A stretch of 64,000 nucleotides of DNA from an uncultured Eubacteriales bacterium (GCA_902767565.1 CACXHY010000007.1:50141-114140); one strand, 5' to 3'. Positions 8,832-17,294 are shown, counted from the first letter of the stretch. A program made the numbers and translations. Notes: a model not told the origin generated them from the sequence alone.

Positions 8832-9131
8832 CTATATCTCTTCCAGTTCCCCGCGGTATCCGTCGATGCCGCCGATGGAGTGCACGTTTTCGTAGCCCAT
8901 GGCTGTCAGCAGGGCTTCCGCCTGCCAGCTGCGCATGCCGGCATAACAGTAGAGAAAAAGCGGGGTGTCATAGTCGGCCAGCTCGGCCAGATCTTCCCGC
9001 AGTGTATTCAGGCTCAGATTGACCGCGCCGGGGACGAAGCCGGCTTCATAATCCTCCGGGTCGCGCAAGTCGATCAGCAGCGCGCCGGGCGTCTGCCGAA
9101 AAAGGGCCAGGCCTTCCGAAAACTCGCTCAT
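8832..9131 (-). CDS. Single-domain rhodanese-like protein
   Basis: A 99-residue rhodanese domain: LIDLRDPEDYEAGFVPGAVNL, then the active-site loop LYCYAGMRSW with the catalytic Cys, and GYENVHSIGGIDGYRG. Such proteins carry persulfide sulfur in the cytoplasm. The loop CYAGMRS matches the CxxGxRS type of sulfurtransferases. The start was placed at the ATG with GAGGC ahead; the longer in-frame version would overlap recO. It follows recO by 13 bases in the same run. Confidence 0.85.
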   Translation of the reverse strand: MSEFSEGLALFRQTPGALLIDLRDPEDYEAGFVPGAVNLSLNTLREDLAELADYDTPLFLYCYAGMRSWQAEALLTAMGYENVHSIGGIDGYRGELEEI

Positions 9132-9144
9132 GTTCTGCCTCGAT

Positions 9145-9906
9145 TCATTCAGGCTGTACTCGCGCGGAGCCGTTTCCCGCGGGAGGAGCTTCCGGCGGCT
9201 GCACGCGCAGGGGCTTATCCAGACGTGCTCCCACATACCGTTCCATCAGTGCGAGCGGCGCCGTGCGCTCCGCGTCCTCGACCCACGCGGAGCATCCGGT
9301 CTCGAGGACATGCCGGAGGAACGCACGCTCCGACGGCGCGATGAGCGGCGCGTCGGCCTGCCGGTGCCTTCCGCAGACCAGCCCGCCCTCGCGCAGATCC
9401 AGCGCGGCCGGCGCGCCGTCGGCGATGCGTTCCCCGCAGACGACGCAGTGCCGCAGCCGCGGGCGGTATCCCTGCGTGTTCGCAAAATGCGCCAGGAAGC
9501 CGGACAGCAGCGGGACCCAAGGCTGGTCGGAGAAGGTCAGGCGGCTGAGCGTATGGAGCAGCAGCATGAACAGCTCCTGGCTGTTCTCGCCGGGCTGTAT
9601 CGCCGCCTCGCAGAGATTCAGCATGTACATGCCGGCGTTCAGCCTCTCCCAGTCGTTGCGGAGGGGATAGAAGTTCTCGATCAGCGAGAAGCCGGTGACG
9701 GTATAGCGTCCGCCCTTTTCAAACAACTCAAAATCCCCCAGCGTGAACAGCTCCGACGCACGGAGCAGCCGGGATCTGGGTCTCCGGCAGCCGTGAGCGG
9801 CGGCTTCGATCAGCCCTCTGGTGGGGGAGAAAAGCGTCAGCATCCGGTCCCGCTCTCCATAGTTGGCATAGCGGAGGACGATGGCGGTTTTTTCGGTCTG
9901 TTTCAT
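9145..9906 (-). CDS. recO: DNA repair protein RecO
   Basis: A 253-residue RecO, which helps RecF/RecR load RecA on SSB-coated DNA. The N-terminal OB fold is recognised by TAIVLRYANYGERDRMLTLF and SRLLRASELF. The C-terminal region has CVVCG, but where many RecO proteins have a second CxxC this one reads VCGRH, so the zinc site is Cys/Cys/Cys/His or incomplete. ATG follows GAGGTC. It sits 10 bases after the caspase-like gene in the minus-strand run. Confidence 0.9.
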   Translation of the reverse strand: MKQTEKTAIVLRYANYGERDRMLTLFSPTRGLIEAAAHGCRRPRSRLLRASELFTLGDFELFEKGGRYTVTGFSLIENFYPLRNDWERLNAGMYMLNLCEAAIQPGENSQELFMLLLHTLSRLTFSDQPWVPLLSGFLAHFANTQGYRPRLRHCVVCGERIADGAPAALDLREGGLVCGRHRQADAPLIAPSERAFLRHVLETGCSAWVEDAERTAPLALMERYVGARLDKPLRVQPPEAPPAGNGSARVQPE

Positions 9907-9916
9907 GAAGACCTCG

Positions 9917-11101
9917 TCAGCGGTAGCGGAAGGGGGCAAACCACGTGCAGTTCGCGGGATAGCAGGCGGCGTTCTGCGGCTCGACGTAGTCTGCCAGAGC
10001 GGGATCCGATGTGTCGGCCAGGGCGTGGTCCCTGGCGTACACAAAGGCCTCGGTAAAACTGATCGCCATGTCGCCGTCGGTGTCGGCCGGCGGAGCGGTC
10101 CAGTAATAGCCGGGCACCACGTAGCCGATCCCGGTCAGAAGGTTGCCGGTGAAAACGCCGTAGGACCTGTCATCATACGGGAACTCCCAGCTGGATTCGT
10201 TGGCCGCCGCGGCAACCATCACATAGTATTCGGATCCGGTAAGATTGCCGCCGCGGCTGTGCGTCGCAAAGGGGGCGATCATTCCGCTGACGAAGGAAGC
10301 CGGGGAGGACGCGTCCTCGGCCGGTTCCTCGCCCTCCGCGCTGTCCGCTGTCTGAACGGTCTCGCCGGTCAGAAGACCGCCGGAGTTGCACGCGTCGATG
10401 ATCACGATCTTCCGGCCGGGAACCTTGTTCAGCGCGTTCTTCAGATTGTCGGCGAAGCAGGCTCCGTTGTCGGTCCCCACCAGACAGCTGCCGTATCCGC
10501 TCAGGAAGTAGCCGTGGCCGGAGTAATAGACCAGAGAAACATCGTTTGCGGTGGCGTCCGCAAAGGTGGAGCTGATCGCGGTGGGAATGGCTTTGGCCGA
10601 CAGGTTGGAGCATACCGTGATCTCCCAGGGCGTGCCGCTCAGCCCGGTGAGGCAGGTGGACATATCCTGAACATCATAGCGCGGCCCGTCCAGGTCATAT
10701 TCATCGCCCGCGTAATCGTAATTGGCGATCAGCAGGGCCCGGTAGCGCGTCTCAGCCTGGTAATCCAGCCTGTTCGCCAGCGCGTATGCGTGCGCCGGCG
10801 AGCCGGGGGTCGTGCGGATCAGCAGAGAGGGACCGCAGCCGGCAAAAGCAGAGTCCCCGATGACCGCATCTCCCTCGATATCGACGATCGCAAGGCTGCC
10901 GCAGTTCATGAATGCCCGCTCGCCGACAGACTCTGTGCCCGCGGGCAGATACACGTATTCGATGGAAGCGTCACCCATAAAGGCCTCATCTTCGATCGAT
11001 ACGAGAGAGATCGGGAAAAAAAGCATCGTATCCGCAAGGCAGGAAAACGGCAGGACCAGAATGAGCAGGAGGCTCAGGATCCGAACGACGGATTTCATCA
11101 T
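9917..11101 (-). CDS. Secreted caspase-family (C14) protein with LRR_5 segment
   Basis: A 394-residue exported protein. Signal peptide at 1-23 (LLLILVLPFSCLA). Residues 35-90 carry two BspA-type LRR_5 units (IEDEAFMGDASIEYVYLP; VGERAFMNCGSL). From about 120 a caspase-hemoglobinase fold follows: RALLIANYDYAG strand, VYYSGHGYFLS with catalytic His196, and KIVIIDACNSGG with catalytic Cys238. Both dyad residues are present, so activity is plausible. Family members cleave after basic or acidic residues; the specificity here is unknown. ATG follows GGAGTTTTGTG, 28 bases after cinA. It is an odd companion for cinA and recO. Confidence 0.85.
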   Translation of the reverse strand: MMKSVVRILSLLLILVLPFSCLADTMLFFPISLVSIEDEAFMGDASIEYVYLPAGTESVGERAFMNCGSLAIVDIEGDAVIGDSAFAGCGPSLLIRTTPGSPAHAYALANRLDYQAETRYRALLIANYDYAGDEYDLDGPRYDVQDMSTCLTGLSGTPWEITVCSNLSAKAIPTAISSTFADATANDVSLVYYSGHGYFLSGYGSCLVGTDNGACFADNLKNALNKVPGRKIVIIDACNSGGLLTGETVQTADSAEGEEPAEDASSPASFVSGMIAPFATHSRGGNLTGSEYYVMVAAAANESSWEFPYDDRSYGVFTGNLLTGIGYVVPGYYWTAPPADTDGDMAISFTEAFVYARDHALADTSDPALADYVEPQNAACYPANCTWFAPFRYR

Positions 11102-11129
11102 CACAAAACTCCTTGTGCGTATCGGTGCG

Positions 11130-12296
11130 TCAATGCTTTCCGGAGCGGATCGGAGAAGCAATGACGGACAGTGCCAGGTGAAGGGCATGTTTTGCGGTCA
11201 GCGTACGAACGCGGTATACGTCACCCGTCAGGTGAAGAGACAGTGATCTCTCCCGGCCGGCACCCGAGAACAGGATCCGGGTCTCATCATCTCCGGCGAT
11301 GGCGGCGAGACCGCAATCCGCGCCGAAACGCGTGCGGATCTCCTGTGCGGAGGCGGATCCGGTATCGTGAGCCCGGGGCAGGATCAGCGCGGCGCGGAGC
11401 ATTTCATCGGCGCCGGGAGCGGAGCTTAGTTCCGACGCGATCAGCCCGCCGGTGGCTTCATCCAGCAGGACCAGGGTGAGTCCGCGGCGCCGGAAGGCTT
11501 CCGCGCAGCTCTTTGCCAGGGAACCTTCGTCATCGTCTTCCACCGCGTAGACCGTATCGCCCAGGCGCCGGCAGACTTCGGCCTCCACGGGACGCAGCAG
11601 CGCGCGGCAGCTTTCCGCATCTTCTCCCGAGGCGGTCAGCCGCAGCATGACCTCGCCGGTGGAGCAGTAGGGACTGAGCGAGGGATTGCCGCCCAGCTCC
11701 AGATCCCGCAGCTTCTCATCCACAGCGGATTCACCCATGCCGAAGATGTGGATGTAGCGGCTGAGGATCACCCGGCCGGAGAGGGAGGCCAGCCAGGGCG
11801 ATACCTGTTCGCGGAACAGCGGTTCAAGCTCGCGGGGCGGCCCGGGAAGATGGATGATGGTCTTTCCTTCGCCGGCCGGCACGATGGCGCCCGGCGCCGT
11901 GCCGTAAGGGTTCAGGATCAGCCGGGTCCCCGGAACGAAGAGCGTCTGGGAGAGATTGTTGGCGTGCATTTCGCGCCCATACTCGCGGAAACGCTGACGC
12001 ACCATGGCCTCGGCCTCCGGGAAGGGGACAAGCTCCCGTCCCAGCACGCGGGCGGCGGCGCGCTTTGTGATGTCGTCCGCCGTGGGGCCGAGTCCCCCGC
12101 TGGTGATCACCACATCGGCGCGGGACAGGGCCAGCCGGTAGGCGTCCTCCAGACGCTCGGCATTGTCACCCACCACCGTCTGATGATACTGGCTGATGCC
12201 GAGGGCTGCCAGCTGCCGGGAGAGAAAGCGGGCGTTGGTGTTCAGGATCTGCCCCATCAGCAGCTCTGTGCCGACGCAGAGAATTTCAGCGATCAA
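11130..12296 (-). CDS. cinA: CinA-like protein (molybdopterin-binding domain; degenerate amidase domain)
   Basis: A 388-residue CinA homologue. Residues 1-170 form the MoCF-like domain (CVGTELLMGQILNTNARFL; TSGGLGPTADDITK; HLPGPPRELEPLF), linked in the family to NMN/ADP-ribose turnover and competence-era operons next to recA. The C-terminal domain normally carries the deamidase motif AESCTGG with a catalytic Ser; here the equivalent reads LDEATGGLIASELSS, so the Ser-Cys pair is gone and the deamidase is probably inactive. Translation starts at TTG behind GAGGAGAGACGCAC; no better ATG exists. Lies between the LRR_5 gene and the caspase-like gene. Confidence 0.85.
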   Translation of the reverse strand: MIAEILCVGTELLMGQILNTNARFLSRQLAALGISQYHQTVVGDNAERLEDAYRLALSRADVVITSGGLGPTADDITKRAAARVLGRELVPFPEAEAMVRQRFREYGREMHANNLSQTLFVPGTRLILNPYGTAPGAIVPAGEGKTIIHLPGPPRELEPLFREQVSPWLASLSGRVILSRYIHIFGMGESAVDEKLRDLELGGNPSLSPYCSTGEVMLRLTASGEDAESCRALLRPVEAEVCRRLGDTVYAVEDDDEGSLAKSCAEAFRRRGLTLVLLDEATGGLIASELSSAPGADEMLRAALILPRAHDTGSASAQEIRTRFGADCGLAAIAGDDETRILFSGAGRERSLSLHLTGDVYRVRTLTAKHALHLALSVIASPIRSGKH

Positions 12297-12317
12297 GTGC
12301 GTCTCTCCTCGGTCTCG

Positions 12318-13442
12318 TCAGGGTTCCGGGAACCAGTAGATCCGGTTTTTCTTGCAGTAGTCGATGATCTCGTAGTTGTTGTGGATGTGCAGGATGAAGT
12401 GCGGGCAATCCGCGAAAGCATCTTCGCCGATCATGACCAGCGGAACGCCCACATGCAGAGCGTACAGGTTGGTGCATCCGGCGAAAGCCCGGGCGCCGAT
12501 GGACCGCAGCCAGTATCCGTCCGCGACGGTAGCATAGCGAAGGGCGGTGCAGCCCTCGAAGGCGCTGTCCCCGACGGTGGTCACGCTGGTGAGCTTCACT
12601 TCGTTGAGCGAAGTGCAGCCGGCGAAAGCTCTCGCGCCGATGGTCTTGATTTCCCTCGGGAAGGTGACGCTGACAAGACCCGTATTACCGGCAAAGGCGT
12701 CTTCCGCGACGGCTGTGACGGGACGGCCCCGGTCATCCGCGGTGGGGAGGACGAGATCGACATCATCGCCCCGATAGCCCGAGATGGCGACCGCGCCGTC
12801 CGCTTCGCTGAAAAGCCAGGGGCCGGAGGCGGCGTCAACGCTTTCATCGGCATCGGCAAGGTCTGTTCCGGTGGCTTCGGTCGCGTTGTCCGCAGCTTCG
12901 GTCTCGCCGGCAAGGTCCGTTTCGGTCGCTTCGATCGTGCTGTCAGCAGCCTCGGCGTCGGTGGCAAGGTCCGTGCCGGTGGCTTCGGCCGTGCCCTCCG
13001 CAGGCTCGACGACAGCGGCGAGATCGGTGTCGGTGGCTTCGGCCGTGCTCTCCGCGGCCCTGGTATCAACGGCAAGGTCTGTGCCGGTGGCTTTTTCGGC
13101 GTCCGTGATCGCTTCGTCGGCGGCTGCGGGATCTTCGGCGAGATCGGAGCCTGTCGCGGTCTCGGCGTCCGTTTCATCAGGTGCGGCGAGATCGGTGCCC
13201 GTTACAGCCTCGTCGGCGGCCGCGGAGGCATCGGTGAGATCGGGGTCTGTCGCGGTCTCGGCGGGGATCGTCTTCTCGGCGTCTTCCGTGTCCGTGCCGG
13301 CGCTTGCAGTCACCTCGGCAGCGGGCATGAGATGTGCCGGAAGCCAGCTGTATTGACCGGCGATCAGCCACAGCGCGCCGCATACCGCGGCCATGCCGAT
13401 CACCGAGAGCAGGATCGTCCAGATCAAAGTCTTTTTCTTCAT
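12318..13442 (-). CDS. Membrane-anchored LRR_5 (BspA-like) surface protein
   Basis: A 374-residue protein: short cytoplasmic tail KKK, one transmembrane helix (about 6-28, IWTILLSVIGMAAVCGALWL), a long acidic Ala/Thr/Asp/Glu repeat region (about 80-200, see the repeat entry), then three to four BspA-type leucine-rich repeats (AEDAFAGNTGLVSVTFP; IGARAFAGCTSLNEVKL; VGDSAFEGCTALRYATV; IGARAFAGCTNLYALHV). BspA-like repeats mediate binding to host or partner surfaces. The repeat spacer probably holds the LRR head away from the membrane. ATG follows AAGGAGGGATCCTGAT and a consensus promoter lies just upstream. Confidence 0.8.
   Translation of the reverse strand: MKKKTLIWTILLSVIGMAAVCGALWLIAGQYSWLPAHLMPAAEVTASAGTDTEDAEKTIPAETATDPDLTDASAAADEAVTGTDLAAPDETDAETATGSDLAEDPAAADEAITDAEKATGTDLAVDTRAAESTAEATDTDLAAVVEPAEGTAEATGTDLATDAEAADSTIEATETDLAGETEAADNATEATGTDLADADESVDAASGPWLFSEADGAVAISGYRGDDVDLVLPTADDRGRPVTAVAEDAFAGNTGLVSVTFPREIKTIGARAFAGCTSLNEVKLTSVTTVGDSAFEGCTALRYATVADGYWLRSIGARAFAGCTNLYALHVGVPLVMIGEDAFADCPHFILHIHNNYEIIDYCKKNRIYWFPEP
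12843..13205 (-). repeat. In-gene tandem repeat, 18-residue (54-bp) period
   Basis: Inside the LRR_5 protein, TDLA recurs at residues 83, 99 (SDLA), 121, 139, 157, 175 and 193; the last five are exactly 18 residues apart. Each unit runs roughly EATxTDLAxxxEAAxSTA. The region is acidic and has no Cys or aromatic residues, consistent with an extended stalk. Confidence 0.85.
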
Positions 13443-13469
13443 ATCAGGATCCCTCCTTGCGATGGGAAA

Positions 13470-13498
13470 ATTGTACTTGAAAACAGCCGCCTTGTCAA
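13470..13498 (-). promoter_or_regulatory. Promoter of the LRR_5-cinA-recO run
   Basis: Minus-strand TTGACA, 17-base spacer, TACAAT, ending 28 bases before the LRR_5 start codon. Near-perfect sigma-A promoter; it heads the run of closely spaced genes down to the rhamnosidase. Confidence 0.88.
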
Positions 13499-13689
13499 CA
13501 ATCCGATTCGCTGAACATGGGCGGACGGCGCGGCCTGCATGTGCAGGTCCGGACGCTGTTCGGCGAAGAACGGATCCCGTTTTCACAGAGTTTTCACATG
13601 CGCGTCAGGCCCCCGTCGGATTCGGCGGATAGGATGAGAACGTGCTCCGGGGAGACCCGGGGACACCGCGAGGAAAGGAAGTGTACGCG

Positions 13690-14463
13690 ATGTGCGCAGA
13701 CATGCGGTTTCAAAGCACCTTTGCCCGGGTGGAAAAGAAATTCGTTCTCACCGCCGGACAAGCGGACGGCGTCATCCGTGCCCTGAACGATCACGGCTTT
13801 CGGGAAAACGTCTTCGGGAGCCCGCTGATCCAAAGCGTCTATTACGACACGCCTGATTTCATGCTGACCCGCCGCTCCATCGAGCGCCCGAACTATAAGG
13901 AGAAACTGCGGATGCGCACCTACGGTCACCCGGACGGGACGTCACCCGCCTATGTGGAGATCAAGAAAAAGGTGAACGGCATCGTGTACAAGCGGCGCAC
14001 CTCCCTGCCGCTGGACCAGGCCGTGCAAGCCGTGGCGCGCAAACGCCTCCTGCCGGGAAACGGCCAGATCGGCCGGGAGATCGAGTGGTTCATCCACAGC
14101 TATCCGGGTCTGCGGCCGGCGGTGCTGATCGCCTGCGAGCGGCGGGCCTTTGAGAACCCGGAGGAAGGCTTGCGCGTCACCTTCGACAGCGGTGTCCGGT
14201 ATCGGGACCGGGACCTTGACCTGACGCATCCCGCCGAGGGCACGTGTCTGCTTCCCCGCGGCGAGATCCTGATGGAGGTCAAAGTTCCCGGCGCATACCC
14301 CCTCTGGATGACGGATCTCATCTGGAAGATCGGTGCCGTCCTGACCCACTTCAGCAAGGTGGGAACGGCATATGCCGGCCATATTCTCCCCGCCTGGCGC
14401 GAGAGCCTGCTTCTTCGCGCCGGACAGCACAGTGTCCTTCAGGAGGTGCCCTACAGTGCTTGA
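13690..14463 (+). CDS. VTC-domain polyphosphate polymerase
   Basis: A 257-residue protein with the VTC tunnel domain that builds inorganic polyphosphate from ATP in yeast vacuoles and appears as a stand-alone bacterial domain. Seen here: RVEKKFVLT start, SVYYDTPDF, basic strand pairs KEKLRMRTYG and VEIKKKVNGIVYKRR, the acidic strand GEILMEVKVPG and the final FSKVGTAYAG. These basic/acidic strands line the nucleotide tunnel. ATG was chosen over an in-frame GTG nine bases earlier because AAAGGAAG sits 8 bases ahead. Overlaps the DUF4956 gene by 8 bases, a common pair. Confidence 0.88.
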   Translation: MCADMRFQSTFARVEKKFVLTAGQADGVIRALNDHGFRENVFGSPLIQSVYYDTPDFMLTRRSIERPNYKEKLRMRTYGHPDGTSPAYVEIKKKVNGIVYKRRTSLPLDQAVQAVARKRLLPGNGQIGREIEWFIHSYPGLRPAVLIACERRAFENPEEGLRVTFDSGVRYRDRDLDLTHPAEGTCLLPRGEILMEVKVPGAYPLWMTDLIWKIGAVLTHFSKVGTAYAGHILPAWRESLLLRAGQHSVLQEVPYSA

Positions 14464-15124
14464 TTCATTGATCGATACGGCCAATATGACCCTTGGCGCT
14501 GTGCTGATCTGTTTCGGCAGCGCCCTGATCATGGGCGTTCTGGCCAGCTTTGTCTACACCCGGAAGAACGCCTGCTCCCGTTCGCTTGCCGTGACCCTGG
14601 CCCTGCTGCCCATGGTGAGCGCCGCCATCATTCTGGTGGTGAACGGGAACCTCGGTGCGGGGATTGCCGTTGCCGGCGCTTTCAGCCTCGTCCGGTTCCG
14701 CTCGGCTCAGGGAAGCGCGTACGAGATCCTGTCCGTATTCCTGGCCATGGCCATCGGCTTGTGCTGCGGCGCGGGCTATGTGGGGATCGCGGCCGTTGTT
14801 CTGCTCCTGTACATTCCCGCCGTGCTGCTGCTGATCGCCGTTCCTTTCGGAAACACGGCCAGATCCGAGCGCACGCTCCGGATCACGATCCCGGAGGCAC
14901 TGGATTATGAGGGCCTCTTCGACGATGTCCTCGCCCGCTATACGGCGTCCGCGAGCCTTGAGAGCGTCCGCACCGCAGAGATGGGGAGCGTCTATCGCCT
15001 GGAATACAGGATCACGCTGAAGGGAGACGTGGTGCAGCGCGCCATGCTGGACGCCATCCGCACCCGCAACGGCAACCTGGAAGTGCTTTGCGGACGTGTC
15101 CCGGAGAAGCATGAGACCATCTGA
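14456..15124 (+). CDS. DUF4956 membrane protein
   Basis: A 222-residue protein with four hydrophobic helices in residues 10-135 (for example LGAVLICFGSALIMGVLASF and AAVVLLLYIPAVLLLIAVPF), the conserved GAFSLVRFRSAQGSAYEI loop, then a soluble ferredoxin-like tail (TLRITIPEALDYEG). Members of this family are usually encoded beside VTC polyphosphate polymerases; the exact job is unknown, perhaps anchoring or product transfer. The GTG start lies inside the end of the VTC gene, with AGGAGG 9 bases upstream, implying translational coupling. Confidence 0.85.
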   Translation: MLDSLIDTANMTLGAVLICFGSALIMGVLASFVYTRKNACSRSLAVTLALLPMVSAAIILVVNGNLGAGIAVAGAFSLVRFRSAQGSAYEILSVFLAMAIGLCCGAGYVGIAAVVLLLYIPAVLLLIAVPFGNTARSERTLRITIPEALDYEGLFDDVLARYTASASLESVRTAEMGSVYRLEYRITLKGDVVQRAMLDAIRTRNGNLEVLCGRVPEKHETI

Positions 15125-15132
15125 CGACAGAC

Positions 15133-15184
15133 AAAAAGCCCGCCGGTCGATGCGCGGAGTTCCATGCGCATACCGGCGGGTTTT
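15133..15184 (+). terminator. Bidirectional terminator between DUF4956 and DUF2974 genes
   Basis: Nine-bp stem CCCGCCGGT / ACCGGCGGG with an inner ATGCGC / GCGCAT stem, flanked by AAAAA on the left and TTTT on the right, so it can serve both converging genes. Confidence 0.88.
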
Positions 15185-15221
15185 CGGCTGCCTGACCGGG
15201 CGGAAAGGACGATCCGCGGCC

Positions 15222-16343
15222 TCAATCCGGCTTCTGATCCTTCTGCAGCAGGGCCTCCAGACTCTCCCCGGCGGCTGCGTCCATGCTGCGGGCCAGCTTC
15301 CCCACCACGCGCATCATCGTTTCGAACTGCTCCCTGGGCAGGGTTGCGGCGCTGCTCAGCAAACCCCGGACGGCTTGGGCGGAACGCAGATCGCGCAGCG
15401 TTTCCGCTCCCGTCGATCCCAGCAGATCGAACAGACAGTCGGTGAAGACCATCAGCTCATCATGGTCCAGCCCGGCGAGGAACCTGCTGACGCCGTCCCG
15501 GTACACGCGCGCCTCCCGGCGGATGGATCTCGGCACGAATGTCTTTCCCATGACCTCCCAGCTGTCGATGCGATGCTGGTCCATGCCTGACGCGCCGCTG
15601 CTCACCACGACGGGCTCGACTTTCAGATCCATGATGGTCCCGATGAAGGAACCCTGGGGGATGATGTGAGCCAGACGGGGCAGGATCTCGGCGTATTCCG
15701 GCCGCCCGGTGACTTCATCGCGGAAGCCCGGTCCGTCGTTCGAATACACGCGCAGGATCCTCCCGCGCACATCCGGGCGGCAGAAAGCGGAGGCATAGAC
15801 AGCGAAGTTTCCGCCCTTGGAGTGGCCGCACACGATCAGCTTCGTATCGTTGCCGGAAAAGTGTCTGTTCAGGTACTCCACCGCGCTGGCCTGCCCCTGG
15901 GTCTCGGGAATGCAGCCCAGCAGGAAGTCCTCCTTCCAGCCCACCAGCGTGTTGTCCGTGCCCCGGTAGGACACGCAGACCAGCCGGTCGGAAAGCCGGA
16001 AGGTGACGGCAGCCATCTGCGCCGCGGCCTCACGGCTGGTGATGCTCTCGTAACCGGCGAGGCCGATATCGCCGAACCGGGCGGTCTCGGCGGCCGCGCG
16101 GAGGACTTCCACGCCGCCCTTTTTGGCCGGGGGCATGGATGCTTCTTCCTGCGGATCATGGGCAGCCTGGTATCCGGCGCAGACTTCGCGCAGGGATACC
16201 GTCTCTTCGCCGCCGGCCGGCACAAGATCCCGATACTCCACATAAGCCAGCATGGAGAGGATCGCGTTGTCCACGACGTTGAACGGACTCTGCGCGAAGG
16301 TCAGGTCTCCCCGCCACTTGAGATAGTCGATCACGTTTGCCAT
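15222..16343 (-). CDS. DUF2974 (Mbeg1-like) alpha/beta-hydrolase
   Basis: A 373-residue protein starting with the family hallmark MANVIDYLKWRGDLTF and SPFNVVDNAILSMLAYVEY. It has a lipase-type nucleophile elbow GHSKGGN with the catalytic Ser, a preceding SYRGTDNTLVGWKEDF strand-turn, and a downstream VYSNDGPGF that could supply the acid. No signal peptide is visible. DUF2974 proteins are common in Bacillota; the substrate is unknown, but a lipase/esterase activity fits the triad. ATG follows AAGAGGCAGCCC. Confidence 0.85.
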   Translation of the reverse strand: MANVIDYLKWRGDLTFAQSPFNVVDNAILSMLAYVEYRDLVPAGGEETVSLREVCAGYQAAHDPQEEASMPPAKKGGVEVLRAAAETARFGDIGLAGYESITSREAAAQMAAVTFRLSDRLVCVSYRGTDNTLVGWKEDFLLGCIPETQGQASAVEYLNRHFSGNDTKLIVCGHSKGGNFAVYASAFCRPDVRGRILRVYSNDGPGFRDEVTGRPEYAEILPRLAHIIPQGSFIGTIMDLKVEPVVVSSGASGMDQHRIDSWEVMGKTFVPRSIRREARVYRDGVSRFLAGLDHDELMVFTDCLFDLLGSTGAETLRDLRSAQAVRGLLSSAATLPREQFETMMRVVGKLARSMDAAAGESLEALLQKDQKPD

Positions 16344-16459
16344 GGGCTGCCTCTTTTCTTCCGCTTGATCCGGCTTTCACGCGGTGCCGGAGCGGATCGC
16401 TCTGCGGGACAAAGTGTACCACGATCCCGCGTTTTTTTCCAGATGGATCCGCGGAACGG

Positions 16460-16483
16460 AAAAAGACCCGCACGGGACGGGCC
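16460..16483 (-). terminator. Terminator after the secreted unknown
   Basis: Minus strand: GGCCCG, loop TCCCGTG, CGGGTC (one G-T pair), then TTTTT, 17 bases beyond the stop codon. Confidence 0.75.
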
Positions 16484-16500
16484 TTCGGGTGTGCCGCGGC

Positions 16501-17124
16501 TTACAGACCGCTCACGGTAAAGGTGAAGGTGATGGTGTCGTCAGCACCGGGAACGGTGTATTCGAAACCGGGCTGCGTGTTATAGGTGTTGATGGCATAC
16601 AGGGTCACATACTGCCCGGAAACGTCCACCGCGTCGGGCAGGTCGATCCACTCGCCTTCCGCGCCGATTTGCACCTTCACGTCGGTGATGGCCAGATGTT
16701 CGCCCGCGACCAGGCTGGCCGGGATATCGGTGGAGACGAAGAGCAGATTGAAGCTGGTCGTGATGCCGGCGGCTTCCTCCTCTTCGGGAAGCTGACCCTG
16801 GAGGCCGAAGCCCATGGCGCCGGTGGTCAGGGCGACGGTGTACTCGCCGCTGCCGGTGATCACCGCGTCCTCGAACGTGCCGCCGTAATCCACGGACCCG
16901 TCGGCTTCCTTGTCGAAACCGTTCCAGCCGGTCAGCCGGTCGAAGTAGCCCGGATGGCCGGCGTCATTCAGGCCGTAGTTGTCGTTCCAGGCGTTGCGGA
17001 ACACGTAGGATGAAGTGCACTGCACGCCGAAATAGGCGTGGTAAGCCGCGTCCTCTGCCGGTGCGGCGGCGGGCAGCAGACACAGGCAGAGCATGAGGCA
17101 CAGAATGCCGGCGAGATGTTTCAT
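16501..17124 (-). CDS. Secreted protein of unknown function
   Basis: A 207-residue protein. Residues 1-23 are a signal peptide (KHLAGILCLMLCLCLLPAAA, cut near PAEDAAY). The mature part is rich in aromatics, Asp and Gly at the start (YHAYFGVQCTSSYVFRNAW) and Thr/Val-rich strands at the end (TVPGADDTITFTFTVSGL), which suggests an all-beta sandwich as in carbohydrate-binding or cohesin-like modules. I do not recognise the family. ATG follows GGGAGGATCCCGCC and a strong promoter lies upstream. Confidence 0.75.
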   Translation of the reverse strand: MKHLAGILCLMLCLCLLPAAAPAEDAAYHAYFGVQCTSSYVFRNAWNDNYGLNDAGHPGYFDRLTGWNGFDKEADGSVDYGGTFEDAVITGSGEYTVALTTGAMGFGLQGQLPEEEEAAGITTSFNLLFVSTDIPASLVAGEHLAITDVKVQIGAEGEWIDLPDAVDVSGQYVTLYAINTYNTQPGFEYTVPGADDTITFTFTVSGL

Positions 17125-17164
17125 GGCGGGATCCTCCCTTTTGCGTGATGATGTGAGTGGGTCC

Positions 17165-17193
17165 ATCCTATCACACGACATTGCGGTTGTCAA
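17165..17193 (-). promoter_or_regulatory. Promoter of the secreted unknown
   Basis: Minus-strand TTGACA, 17-base spacer, TAGGAT, about 40 bases upstream of the start codon. It is divergent from the metK promoter. Confidence 0.82.
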
Positions 17194-17245
17194 CCGCGCG
17201 GGGACACGGAGCGGGGGATCGCCATGAAGGGTTTTCCCGCGGCTC

Positions 17246-17274
17246 TTGACGGAACGGCCGCTATGTGTTAAGAT
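17246..17274 (+). promoter_or_regulatory. metK promoter
   Basis: TTGACG, 17-base spacer, TAAGAT, about 20 bases before the riboswitch P1 stem, so the aptamer is near the 5' end of the transcript. Confidence 0.85.
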
Positions 17275-17294
17275 ACCGGCGACAACTGCATCCC

